From Platanthera guangdongensis (Eukaryota > Streptophyta > Magnoliopsida > Asparagales > Orchidaceae): a stretch of DNA of 64,000 nt. The translations under genes were made by a program, and so were the position numbers. The notes beneath the pieces are model-generated. The model did not search any database, was not told where the DNA came from, and was given only the letters and a program-made list of their open reading frames with translations. This document shows positions 10,454-49,979 of the stretch, one piece after another. Numbering within the stretch: position 1 is the stretch's first letter; every line of letters begins with the position of its first letter. The stretch lies in assembly GCA_039583875.1 (NCBI GenBank), contig CM077151.1:19240326-19304325 (forward strand). Direction: 5' to 3'.

Positions 10454-10761
10454 ATGGGGGGATGCTGCAGATGGACTTTGTACTAACATAAATTTTTATT
10501 TTTCATGTAGGTTGATTGCTTGAAAACTCACAATTGTGTTTTGGAACTCAAATACTAGTATCAAATTTTGTCAAAAAAACTCATAGTTTGTATTAAATAT
10601 CATGGACTTTGTACTAATTAAAATGGACTTATGGACGAATGGAATTTTTTTGTTTTTATAATTGGTCTGCACCTAACAGTTTGGTTGCACTTAAATTATT
10701 TTGGTTTGCATTTAACCGTGATTTGCACATAGCCAAAATAGGTTTGCACTTAACATTGCTC

Positions 10762-10769
10762 TAAGTTGG
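10762..10769 (+). repeat. Right target-site duplication TAAGTTGG
   Basis: Exact partner of 9080-9087. Confidence 0.8.
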
Positions 10770-10880
10770 ACATGTAATTTTTGTGATAAGCCTTATAAAA
10801 GCTCATACACTTGTATGAATGATCATTTATTGAGAATCAAGAGTAGCGGAATTGGAGCATGTAACAAGGTTTCGGCTTTC

Positions 10881-11157
10881 TGATGCGGCCGCACCTGGGC
10901 TATCGGGCTACTCACAGGGTCATCTAACCCAGGATCCATAGCTGACCCCAGTCGCCGCACCAGCTCCGCGGACCGTACACCCCAACCCTTCTCCCAAGGG
11001 GCCACAGGCTGCTCACAAGGCCCAGGAATTTAACCTGGCCACCAAGGATCCATAGTTGCGCCCGTAAGGCGGGTTGTTGGAGCCGGGATTAAACCCGAGA
11101 CCTCCCTAGATAAGATACGGCACCGCGGAACTCTTATCACCAACTGAGCCGCGGCGC
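10881..11157 (-). mobile_element. tRNA-derived SINE-like copy 1
   Basis: On the minus strand it begins near GGCGCCGCGGCTCAGTTGG, a good RNA polymerase III A box in a tRNA-like context, followed about 45 bases later by GGTTTAATCCC in the B-box position. The 3' part ends in GATAGCCCAGGTGCGGCCGC. It is arranged head-to-head with the copy at 11165-11270 and inserted in the BED-finger fragment. Confidence 0.6.
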
Positions 11158-11164
11158 CGGGAAT

Positions 11165-11270
11165 CGAACTCAGTTGGTGATAAGAGTTCCGTGATGCCGT
11201 ATCTTATCTAGGGAGGTCTCGGGTTCGATGGCCCTGTGATCAGCCCGGTAGCCCAGGTGCGGCTGCATCA
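11165..11270 (+). mobile_element. tRNA-derived SINE-like copy 2, internally deleted
   Basis: Plus-strand copy with CTCAGTTGGTGATAAGAG (A-box region) and GGTTCGATGG (B-box region), then jumping to the same AGCCCAGGTGCGGCTGCATCA end found inverted at 10881. About 170 bp of the body of copy 1 are missing. Confidence 0.6.
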
Positions 11271-11398
11271 TAAAAGTGAACTTACAAATTACCTTAATAT
11301 TTTCTACAAAATAAAAATACATAATGATCAAAATAAAATAAAAGGTTTCATGTCATCTTCGCAAAGTGTGTGTAAAAGTACATGTTTTGGCACCTTCT

Positions 11399-11636
11399 TT
11401 AGGGTTCATTTGTTTCGGCGTATTCACGCTGGTGGCGGGAGCAAACGCCGCCCGCAGGGCGGAAAAACAAACGGCCGGCCCGGCTTTTGCTGCTTTTGCG
11501 GCTTTTCCTCCCGCAGCAAGGAGAAATAGCCCTGCTTCCCCTCCGTTTCCAGCCTCGCCTCCCTCCCTTCAGTCTGAGACCTCCCTTTCCACCCGCCGGG
11601 AGTAAACACCATCGCCGTGCCAAATGAAGCCTTAGT
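11399..11636. mobile_element. GC-rich MITE-like repeat
   Basis: The left end AGGGTTCATTTGTTTCGGCG and the right end CGCCGTGCCAAATGAAGCCTT are imperfect inverted repeats, and the 200-bp GC-rich core stands out from AT-rich surroundings. No coding capacity is apparent. Confidence 0.45.
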
Positions 11637-11639
11637 GTA

Positions 11640-41842
<30,203 letters not shown>

Positions 41843-42476
41843 GGCGTGCTGGCGTGACTGTAGAGAGAACACCGCTAAACGCCGGTAATCAATTTCCACA
41901 CAGCACACACGCGAACTGCAGTTAAGCTAGGGCACAAAAGTTTCAACTTCGAAACTTGAATCGATTTGTTATGCAGATACCGCTCCTTCTACGGAAGGAA
42001 AAGATCTTATTAGATAACAAGAGTCTAAGTGCAGAAAAATCGTAATTCTTTCGGAACCCTGGAACGTCCGCTTCCTTCAAACAGAGGCGTGTTCTTAGCG
42101 AGCAGTGATGCTAGGGCGTCGGTGTCGGCGGCAACTGAACTTCTATTTGCGGTAGGGCTTCGGCGGCGTCAATATTGAAGCAGTGGGACTGCCGGAGCTG
42201 AGCCCGTCGGTCGGATGCGCTATGGAGACCCCAACAATGAGAAGACGGCGAAGATACGAGAACGGGAATAGGGCACGGATGACCGGATGTACAGAAATTA
42301 AAATTTTCCCAAGCTGCATTTAAATATATAGCTCTGCATTATTATTAAATAATTAATACTGATATTTCTCAAGAAAGTAATATAAATTTTAATTAAATAA
42401 GTTTAATATATTAATTATTTGACTAAAAATTTATTAATTATTTGGGCTAAGTTAACCAATAATTAACTGCATTTTT
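41843..42476 (-). promoter_or_regulatory. PRP4K 5' UTR and promoter region
   Basis: Moderately GC-rich sequence to about 42290, suitable for a 5' UTR and proximal promoter, then AT-rich. I cannot place a TATA box or start site with confidence. Confidence 0.4.
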
Positions 42477-42622
42477 GGCCGGTGAAAATAAATTCACCCA
42501 AACGGAGCCTTATTTTCACCGGTCAAGCGGTAATGATCGCATGAACCGGACCCTACTTAAGGCCGGGTTCATGCGGTCATAACCACATGATCGGTGAAAA
42601 TAAGTTCTTCCAAACAGAGCCT
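42477..42622. mobile_element. Foldback MITE
   Basis: TATTTTCACCGGTCAAGCGG at 42512 pairs with the inverted ATGATCGGTGAAAATA ending at 42602, giving a stem of about 40 bp around ACCCTACTTAAGG. The stem is flanked by similar words, TTCACCCAAACGGAGCCT and TTCTTCCAAACAGAGCCT, in direct orientation. Confidence 0.55.
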
Positions 42623-42816
42623 TTATCTCATTTAAGCTTTGTTTGAAGCGGCATTTGAACCTGCCGTTTGTGATAAATGTTGCCGCACGGGCAGTAACAA
42701 AATGCCAAGCGGCGGCGTTTACCTCATTTCCTCCCGCCAGCCATGGAAATCAAAGGAAAAAACCTTCATTTCGATCGGCAGCCTTTCCCTCCAGCTCGAA
42801 CAGTGGCCCCGTCTCC

Positions 42817-42859
<43 letters not shown>

Positions 42860-43501
42860 TTCAGCCTAAGCAACCGAGGCCACAAAAAATAAAAAATCTA
42901 AAGAGTATGGGGAACGCGTTCTGGATTGCACTCGGAATGGTCCGAGCAGCCGGTTTTTTGAGCTCATAAATATCAGAAAAATTTTTAAATTACTTGATTT
43001 TGGACAATGAATTAAATTCATGCAAAAATAAGATGAATCAATACTATATCTAATGAAATAAACATCTGCTATTTAATAAAATATTTATCTTTCCAAATTT
43101 AGATCTTTTTACTAAATTTTTTATAATTAAATTTATATAATTTTATTTTAAAAATGTCTTTATACTTTCAATTTTTATTACTTTAGCTATTTGAAGTGAG
43201 AAAAACTTACAGGGATGATCAATGACAAGTGTACAATCACATCAGGACAGTCGAAAAGTCAAATGCATTTTGCAAGAGCATGTTTGACGAAAAGTCAAGC
43301 CGAAGTTAAAAATGAAATGAGTTGACTTGCAAGTGTAGATATGTATGCTTGCAATTCTTAACACAAACAAATAGAACAGACAATTAGATGCAAATTGATA
43401 TGGATGCATATTAGCAGATAACAATTGCAGCATACCAAGCCTCTGGCTCGAACAATGTGTACAGCTTTCGACGGGCGAATAATGAGCGGGGCGGATCGGA
43501 G
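42623..43501. other. No gene recognised; C39 tract
   Basis: Contains a GC-rich stretch (42640-42960) with an uninterrupted run of 39 C at 42818-42856, then AT-rich sequence. Short open frames around the C tract are produced by it. Confidence 0.6.
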
Positions 43502-43805
43502 TTACTCCAAACTCGGCGCAACCTCGGTCAGATTACCCTCAAAGACGTCAGCATCCGAAGCCCCTGGTTGTTTGGGCAGCTCTCGAGATTGTATCGACTC
43601 TTTATAGACGGTGGTTTGCTTGAAATCTGTAGCTCCTTCATTGTATGTGGCCACGGCAACCCCACAAGCAACCACCTGCAGGCCAAGAGCAGGTGCTTTA
43701 GCTGACAAATGCAATCTACCATCCTCTTTGTTGAAAGTTGGAATGCTGATTTTTGGGGTGCTGGCTTTGCATACAGCACCTGTTGATTATGTAAATGAAA
43801 AAAAA
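43502..43805 (-). CDS. Unrecognised minus-strand exon
   Basis: I do not recognise this sequence. After a plausible 3' splice site (AATCAACAG at about 43806) the minus strand reads VCKASTPKISIPTFNKEDGR, LHLSAKAPALGLQVVACGVA, VATYNEGATDFKQTTVYKES and ends EGNLTEVAPSLE with TAA. The composition is protein-like and not like the transposons around it. It could be the last exon of a host gene whose upstream part lies at higher coordinates (an open stretch ending NPYFQ near 43890 precedes a GT-AG interval), now displaced by Gypsy-3. A competing reading frame exists, so confidence is low. Confidence 0.35.
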
Positions 43806-44024
43806 AACTAGAATAGAAGCAAATAGAACTCGAGAGAAGAAAAAAAATCCAGCAAAGAAGTAGAAAGTGTATAAATGTTGTGTGTAAGCACTTGGAAGTA
43901 GGGATTTTTAGCGATTTGATCTCGGCTGGTCTTGACTCGAAAGCAAACAAGCATGATTGGCACTTTGTGCTATTTACTTAAGGGAAATAGTAGCATTCAT
44001 TTCATAAGTTTGAGAAGAAAAAAG

Positions 44025-44412
44025 TGTTACATCCCGTTGGACGGTACTTCTTATGTTTTAGTATTTTTGTTATTGCAAGTTTTGATGAAGGGTACTTTTG
44101 TCTTTGTCTTTGTTAGGGCTCTTTTTAGTGTGAATTGGGGTTTGTCTGGAGGTTATGCAAAAAGTATCGTATGTTTTGTACGGTGAACGGCTGCCACGGG
44201 AAGAGCATCCCCTGCACCGTCCAAGGAGTCCGTTCAGGCTTGCCTTCGGATTTCCATTATCGTATGCAATTTCATCTTCTGTGTTGTCTTCTTCTTGGTG
44301 TTGTGTGAGATCTGCTGTGATTTGAGAGCAATAGTTGGAGGCAACTGCGGTAACTCGTCGGGACAGTGCATCGCCGGCGGTGGAAAGAGCCTGAGGTTGT
44401 CGGGTTCTAACA
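44025..44412 (+). repeat. Gypsy-3 5' LTR
   Basis: TGTTACATCCCG...TTCTAACA. It differs from the 3' LTR by few substitutions and by a shorter TTTGTC repeat. Confidence 0.93.
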
Positions 44413-44426
44413 AGATATCAGAGCCA
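44413..44426 (+). promoter_or_regulatory. Gypsy-3 primer-binding site
   Basis: AGATATCAGAGCC directly after the LTR; TATCAGAGC matches the tRNA-Met site. Confidence 0.8.
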
Positions 44427-44439
44427 TTCTGCGTCCTCC

Positions 44440-45400
44440 ATGCCTGTCGCGGACGCCACCCGATCCAAGGAGCACGCCCCGGACTTGGACGCCCTCCGCC
44501 AGAATCACGATGATCTGGCACGCTCGGTGCAGGTTCCCAGCGAGGATGTCCGCATGCTGGTTTCGGCTTGGAAACAGGACAAGTCCAGTGATTCTTCTTG
44601 GGGAGGAGGAGGAGGGTCCGCTGAGGGCTATTCTAGAACTCCAGCGGCGTCGCATGTGCTGACCCGATTTCCCCGTCTGGACTTCCCGAAGTTCGCCGGA
44701 GAGGACCTCCTGGAGTGGATCTATAGATGTGATCAGTTCTTCGATGTCGACGGGACTCCGGAAGATATGAAAGTGAAAATGGCATCCATCCATATGGAGG
44801 ACAAGGCGTTGTTTTGGCATCAGACGTATATGAAGGCGCGGCTTACCCGGCAATGGCCGACCTGGGAGGAATACAGTCAAGCACTCCATAGCCGCTTCGG
44901 CTCGGTCCTCTGCAATGACCCCCTCAGCGAACTGAAGAATTTAAGCCAGAGGGGCTCCGTCCAAGGTTATTTTGGATGAATTTGACTTGCTGCTACATCG
45001 CATCGCTCTACCGGAGGAGCACGCCATCAGTCTCTGCCTTGGCGGTCTTCGCGACGAGATCGAGTTTGTGGTTCGTATGTTCCAACCGAAGTCCCTTCGG
45101 GATGTTTTTTCTCTAGCTCGGCTTCAGGAACAAAATTTGGGCGCCCGGAGCAAACAGTTTGGGGTTTCCCACAAGGAAGAGCACCATTGGGAGGAGGTGA
45201 GCCGTCCTCTATCCAGCCACACTCCGGCTCCAGCACCCAAGCCGAAAACCAGCACCCGCAAACTTACCTCTTTGAAGATGGATGATAAGAGGAAGAAAGG
45301 CTTGTGTTTTTGGTGTGATCAGCTTTATGTTTTGGGTCACAAGTGCCCGAACCGGCGGCAGGCCTACGCTTTGGAGGTCGTGGTGGACGATGACACCCAA
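44440..45400 (+). pseudogene. Gypsy-3 gag
   Basis: The ATG at 44440 opens MPVADATRSKEHAPDLDALR. The capsid part shows FPRLDFPKFAGEDLLEWIYR, DKALFWHQTYMKAR, LHSRFG and SVQGYFGD; a one-base shift near 44975 moves the frame to DEFDLLLHRIALPEEHAISL. The zinc knuckle is CFWCDQLYVLGHKC at about 45307. It is otherwise well preserved. Confidence 0.88.
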
Positions 45401-45808
45401 GAGGAGGAAGTACCCGTACTGGATATGGACGTGTCGGATGAAGAGCCACAATCACCACAAGTGTTCGTGCACGCCCTGACGGGGATCACCCATTTCAACA
45501 CTATGCGTGTCACGGCATCCCATCAGGGTCAACCCATTCATGTCTTGATAGACTCGGGTAGCACCCATAATTTCCTGGATGAGGCGGCGGCTCAGAGGTT
45601 GCACTGTACCTTGACCCCAATCACACCGTTTTCGGTGGCCGTGGCTAACGGCAAGACAATCTCAAGCTCGCACAAAGTTAACAATTTTCCGTGGGTCATG
45701 CAAGGGGTAGAATTCACATCCAACATGTTGATCCTACCATTGGGCGGTTGTGATGTTGTCTTGGGTATCCAGTGGCTAATTACTTTGGGCATGGTGCATT
45801 GGCACGGT
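45401..45808 (+). pseudogene. Gypsy-3 protease
   Basis: VFVHALTGITHFNTMRVTAS leads to HVLIDSGSTHNFLDEAAAQR, with the catalytic Asp-Ser-Gly, and CDVVLGIQWLITLGMVHW, the usual end of the domain. Immediately after, the sequence jumps to RNase H. Confidence 0.88.
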
Positions 45809-46110
45809 TTTGCTGCAACGGGAACGTCTCGTCGCCTTTTTTAGCAAGGCTTTGGGCCCGCGGCACGCCGGGCTGTCCACTTACGAAAAGGAACTGTTGG
45901 CGATTGTGATGGCGGTGCAGAAATGGCGGCATTATGTGATGGGGAGTGCCTTCATAATACGTACGAATCACCATAGTTTGAAATACATGATTGAGCAAAA
46001 GCTAGCCACGCCGGCACAGCAGCGTTACTTATCTAAACTCATGGGTTACGACTTCAAGGTGCAATACAAAAGGGGAAGGGACAATGTGTGCGCGGATGCC
46101 CTCTCGTGAG
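45809..46110 (+). pseudogene. Gypsy-3 RNase H, N-terminally deleted
   Basis: LQRERLVAFFSKALGPRHAG, LSTYEKELLAIVMAVQKW and HHSLKYMIEQKLATPAQQRY are the second half of RNase H (catalytic Glu in YEKE). The first Asp block and the preceding RT are gone. It ends NVCADALS before a stop. Confidence 0.88.
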
Positions 46111-47400
46111 TACATGAGCAACCGGACGGCGCTCTCCAGGCTCTCACTATCGCACAGGATGAACTTCTACAGCAAGTTAAATTGTCTTGGGCCACGGACA
46201 ACCACCTCCAGAAGGTAATTTCAGCCAAGGAAAGTGATGAAACAGCTTATCCCAAATACAACTGGCGGCATGGCATGCTCACCCGGAAGGGGAAGATCGT
46301 AGTAGGGCGGGACAACACCATGAAGTGCCGATTGCTGGAGCTATATCACGCCGGGCCGATGGGGGGTCATTCGAGGGTGACAGCAACCTACAAACGCCTT
46401 AAAAGGGTGTTTTATTGGACGGGGCAGAAAGCTGATATCTATCGCCACATTCAGCAGTGCACGACCTGTCAGCAGTGTAAGGCCGACACTCAACACCCCG
46501 CGGGACTGCTTCAGCCACTTCCTATCTCGGGAAGAATTTGGCAGGATATTGGGATGGATTTCATTGACGGTTTACCTCTCAGTCAGGGTAAGACGACTAT
46601 CATGGTGGTCGTGGATCGCTTGAGCAAACAAGCGCATTTTTTGGCTCTCTCTCACCCATATACAGCGGAAACGGTGGCACGTAAATTCTTGGATTCAGTG
46701 GTTCGGTTGCACGGGCCACCCTCGTCGATCGTGAGTGATCGGGACTCGGTGTTTCTCAGTGACTTTTGGCAAGAATTATTCCGGGTGCTACAAATCCAAC
46801 TTCACACCTCCACGGTGTATCATCCACAGCCCGATGGACAGACGGAAGTGGTGAACCGTTGTGTCGAAGGCTACCTCTGATGCATGTGCTTTGAAAAACC
46901 TCGTGAATGGGCCGAGTGGTTGCCACTAGCGGAATGGTGGTATAATACCTCATTCCATAGCGCCATCCAAATGACTCCATATGAGGTGGTTTATGGCCAA
47001 GAACCAACCGCCACGGTTGCGGCGGTGGACCGCTCCTTGCTGGCCCGAGATCGGGTGATGTCCCTTCTGAAGTCTAACTTAGCTCGAGCTCAAGAACGAA
47101 TGAAGCGACTCGCAGACACGAAGAGGCGGGAACATATCCTGGAAGTGGGGGACTTAGTCTGGGTACGTTTGCAGCCTTACCGTCAAGTCAGCTTGAAGTA
47201 TCATCGTCAACAGAAACTCTCACCGCGCTTCTTCGGCCCATTTCCAGTGACCGCATGGGTGGGTACCGTAGCCTACAAGCTAGAGTTGCCTAGTGGCGCC
47301 CGGATCCACCACACCTTCCATATTTCACAATTAAGGAAGTACAAGGGCCAAACCAACTGGCATAATTCAACTGCTTCCTACGACAGTCAACGACGTCGGC
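46111..47400 (+). pseudogene. Gypsy-3 integrase with GPY/F domain
   Basis: The zinc-binding domain reads ELYHAGPMGGHSRVTATYKR and CTTCQQCKADTQ. The DDE core has GMDFIDGLPLSQGKTTIMVV, SDRDSVFLSDFWQELF and HPQPDGQTEVVNRCVEGYL. A TGA follows EGYL at 46878. The C-terminal part (46884 on) has VYGQEPTATVAAVDRSLLAR, GDLVWVRLQPYRQVSLK, FFGPFPVTAWVGTVAYKLEL and HTFHISQLRKYKG. All three catalytic residues are present. Confidence 0.9.
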
Positions 47401-47565
47401 AACGTACTCGTGGAACCGGTCGCAATTTTGGATAGGCGCATTACAAACAGGGATGGTCGTGTGGTGACGCAACTTCTGGTTCAGTGGACCCACGGTTCCA
47501 AGGAGACAGCAACGTGGGAAGATCTCTGGGCCCTTCGGCGTCGATGGCCAGAGATGGTTCCTTGA
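47401..47565 (+). pseudogene. Gypsy-3 chromodomain
   Basis: After a one-base shift the frame reads VEPVAILDRRITNRDGRVVT, QLLVQWTHGSKETATWEDLW and ALRRRWPEMVP. The LVQW...ETATWED pattern is the chromodomain of chromoviruses, which guides integration to particular chromatin. It ends with TGA 30 bases before the 3' LTR. Confidence 0.82.
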
Positions 47566-47575
47566 GGCCAAGTAA

Positions 47576-47594
47576 CATTTGAAGGGGAAGGCCT
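47576..47594 (+). promoter_or_regulatory. Gypsy-3 polypurine tract
   Basis: GAAGGGGAAGG immediately before the TGTTATG of the 3' LTR. Confidence 0.7.
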
Positions 47595-47997
47595 TGTTAT
47601 GTCCCGTTGGACGTTACTTATGTTTTAGTATTTTTGTTATTGTAAGTCTTGATGAAGGGTACTTTTGTCTTTGTCTTTGTCTTTGTCTTTGTCTTTGTTA
47701 GGGCTCTTTTTAGTGTGAGTTGGGGTTTGTCTGGAGGTTATGAAAAAAGTATCGTATGTTTTGTAAGGTGAACGGCTGCCATGGGAAGAGCATCCCCTGC
47801 ACCGTCCAAGGAGTCCGTTCAGGCTTGCCTTCGGATTTCCATTATCGTATGCAATTTCATCTTCTGTGTTGTCTTCTTCTTGGTGTTGTGTGAGATCTGC
47901 TGTGATTTGAGAGCAATAGTTGGAGGCAACTGCGGTAACTAGTCGGGACAGTGCGTCGCCGGCGGTGGAAAGAGCCTGAGGTTGTCGGGTTCTAACA
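47595..47997 (+). repeat. Gypsy-3 3' LTR
   Basis: TGTTATGTCCCG...TTCTAACA, 403 bp, with five TTTGTC-type units where the 5' LTR has fewer. Confidence 0.93.
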
Positions 47998-48140
47998 AAA
48001 AGATTCAAGGAGGAGGCAACAGAGACAACCTTAGATATCTCCCTCTCTTTCTCTGGTACTGCCCCAAACCGTTACACTTCCTTCTTTTTCCCCTCCAATG
48101 CTTATTTAACTTAGATTTCTCTTAATTTCAGATTATTTAT

Positions 48141-48572
48141 TGTTGAAGATCGTAGAGATCTGCCAGGCCTATTGTCAGATGAATTAAAAAAGAATTAAGC
48201 GGATTGGCGTTCTAGAATTTGGTTCACAGGTTGGATCCTTTTTTTTATAATAACATTTTAGTGCATCTAGCAATTGCTAGATGACACGCAAATGGCTCTC
48301 TAGATTTATTCATCCAACAAGGGGAACGAGGCGAACCAAAGCAGGAAACCATTAGGACAATTTGAAGAAATGTGTAATGACATTTACATAATTTTTTGTA
48401 TTCGATTATGTTTTCTTTCTATTTTATATATATCTGTATCCTTTTCTGTTTTACTCGGTATCGTTGTATTAATAAAAATCTTGCGGCTCCAGTTTTGTTC
48501 CCTCTTTTTAATTCAAAATGTTTACGCCTGCGCCGATTCAGAGAAAGCATAGCAGTTCTTCAGATCTTAACA
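48141..48572 (+). repeat. Probable Copia-4 5' LTR
   Basis: Starts TGTTGAAGATCG and ends CTTAACA, directly before TGGTATCAAAGCC. There is no second copy to confirm it. Confidence 0.55.
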
Positions 48573-48586
48573 TGGTATCAAAGCCA
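48573..48586 (+). promoter_or_regulatory. Copia-4 primer-binding site
   Basis: TGGTATCAAAGCC, one change from the tRNA-Met consensus. Confidence 0.75.
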
Positions 48587-48819
48587 AGGGATTGATTTTC
48601 TGGAATTAGTTCCTGTAGATCTGGATCTGAAGATCTAAATCTGGATATGAAGGTTCGTTTCCTACAGATCTGGACTCAATATATTCTCCCCCGTCGATCT
48701 GGATTCAGCAATTCTTCTATCGAGATTTTTTTAGCTTCTTTTTCCTCCAGATAAATTAAGAACTTGAGAAATTCTCTTGCACACCCTCTATTTAGTCGTT
48801 CTTTGACATTTTTGTTGTA

Positions 48820-49850
48820 ATGGATCTCAATGCTGATGAACATTCTTCAACCTTGAATGAGACACACTCTGCTAATATCAGATCCATTACTCCTCCTTAT
48901 TTCACGTCACAAAGATCAGATGCTCCTGGCATGCTTCTGGTTAATCATGTTTTGGAAGGGATCTCTAATTATATACCTTGGCGAAGATCCATGGAGACAG
49001 CCCTTGCCTACAAAGATAAATTGGGTTTTGTCAATGGATTCATTCCAAAACCCCCTGAGAACGATCCTCACCGATCCAAATGGGAGCAAGTAAACAACAT
49101 GGTTATTTCTTGGATTCTGCATGATGTTTCTAAGGAGATAGGCAATTCTATTCTACACTCAAATATTGCTGCACTTATGTGGTGAAGCCTCCAACGGCGC
49201 TTTTCCATTAACACTGTCTCTATGATCTATGGTTTGCGCAAAGCAATTACTCCTTGTAATCAAGAGGGACTGAAGATCGAAAGTTACGACACCAAACTAA
49301 AGCAGCTATGGGATGAGTTGGATGCTATTACTTTCATACCCACATGTGGATCTGCTGGTTCTTGCGAAGTTTTGAAAAGTTGAGAGAAACAACAAGAGGC
49401 GCAAAAGTTAATGCAATTTCTAAAGGGACTGAACGACATTTTCAAACCAGTTATAGGACAGATTTTGTTAATGAAACTTTAACCTCCATCGAGGATGCAT
49501 ACTCAATGGTCCAACAAGAAGAGAGATGGATAAATACTTCCAATTTTTCTCTCAATGAAATGAATACACCTCTGATGACACGAAATGCATACTCAACAGA
49601 CCTCTTCAACTTACACAAACAAAATTCTGCCGAAACACAACACTCGGCCAACAAAAGAAATCTGTGGTGTGATGCCAAATGTTTTAAGATTCAAGGATAT
49701 CCTCCTAACCACAAGTTCAAGAACAAGTCTCTTACAAATACAGCCCAAAAACCGCAAACCAATCTTATTACTTATTCGGGCCATGAAAATAACTCTGCAC
49801 AGACCAATCAGCAACATCAACTAGATTTATCAGCACCTTCAATTTTTTGA
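48820..49850 (+). pseudogene. Copia-4 gag
   Basis: The ATG at 48820 opens MDLNADEHSSTLNETHSANI. The capsid shows LVNHVLEGISNYIPWRRSME, NNMVISWILHDVSKEIGNSI and ALMW, then a stop and frame changes (SINTVSMIYGLRKAIT, YDTKLKQLWDELDAI). The zinc knuckle is degenerate (WCDAKCFKIQGYPPNHKFKN). Confidence 0.75.
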
Positions 49851-49979
49851 GTGCAGCACCTCAACTTACTCGGGATCAGATCACACAACTCCTTGGTCTC
49901 CTTTCTACTCAAACTCATGGTCAAAACTCGGGTGATTGTATTCAAAAGCTTGCAGGTACATGTTATTGTTTCTCCACTC

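Larger units (their letters stand above)
9088..10761. mobile_element. Pack-MULE-like non-autonomous DNA transposon
   Basis: The left end GAGCAGTGTTAAGTGCAAAC is matched, inverted, by the right end with one mismatch over about 21 bases. The 8-bp direct repeat TAAGTTGG flanks it. No transposase is present. Inside are a minus-strand fragment like peptide chain release factor PrfB (9438-9638), an OTU-like peptide segment of the kind seen in plant MULEs (about 9715-9879), and a copia integrase fragment (10134-10453). Carrying unrelated gene pieces between long inverted repeats is the hallmark of Pack-MULEs. An 8-bp duplication would also fit hAT, so the superfamily is not certain. Confidence 0.75.
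8985..10880 (+). pseudogene. BED-zinc-finger (hAT/DUF659-type) N-terminus split by a MULE
   Basis: An ATG at about 8985 opens MDSSSCVTENDEKPFWKYVT, the typical start of plant BED-finger proteins of the hAT/DUF659 class. The frame is cut at 9087 by the transposon at 9088-10761. Skipping that element and one copy of its TAAGTTGG duplication, the frame continues at 10770 with TCNFCDKPYKSSYTCMNDHL and GIGACNKV, which supply the two Cys, the His and the later Cys of a BED finger. A SINE-like repeat cuts it again at 10881. The protein would bind DNA; only the first 70 or so residues remain here. Confidence 0.7.
44025..47997 (+). mobile_element. Gypsy-3: chromodomain gypsy element lacking RT
   Basis: Near-identical LTRs (388 and 403 bp) and an exact AAAAG target duplication (44020-44024, 47998-48002) define a 3973-bp insertion. 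Inside are gag with zinc knuckle, protease, RNase H C-terminal part, integrase with GPY/F module, and a chromodomain. The whole RT and start of RNase H are missing at a junction near 45808. A few frameshifts and stops are present. Confidence 0.93.

Noticed and set aside
11141..11275. A tRNA gene with A and B boxes
   Set aside because: No tRNA cloverleaf can be completed: the B box is degenerate and the downstream acceptor arm is replaced by SINE body. The inverted partner supports a SINE.
42639..42969. Frames of 76-108 codons around the C39 tract
   Set aside because: Poly-Pro from the homopolymer; no conserved sequence on either side.
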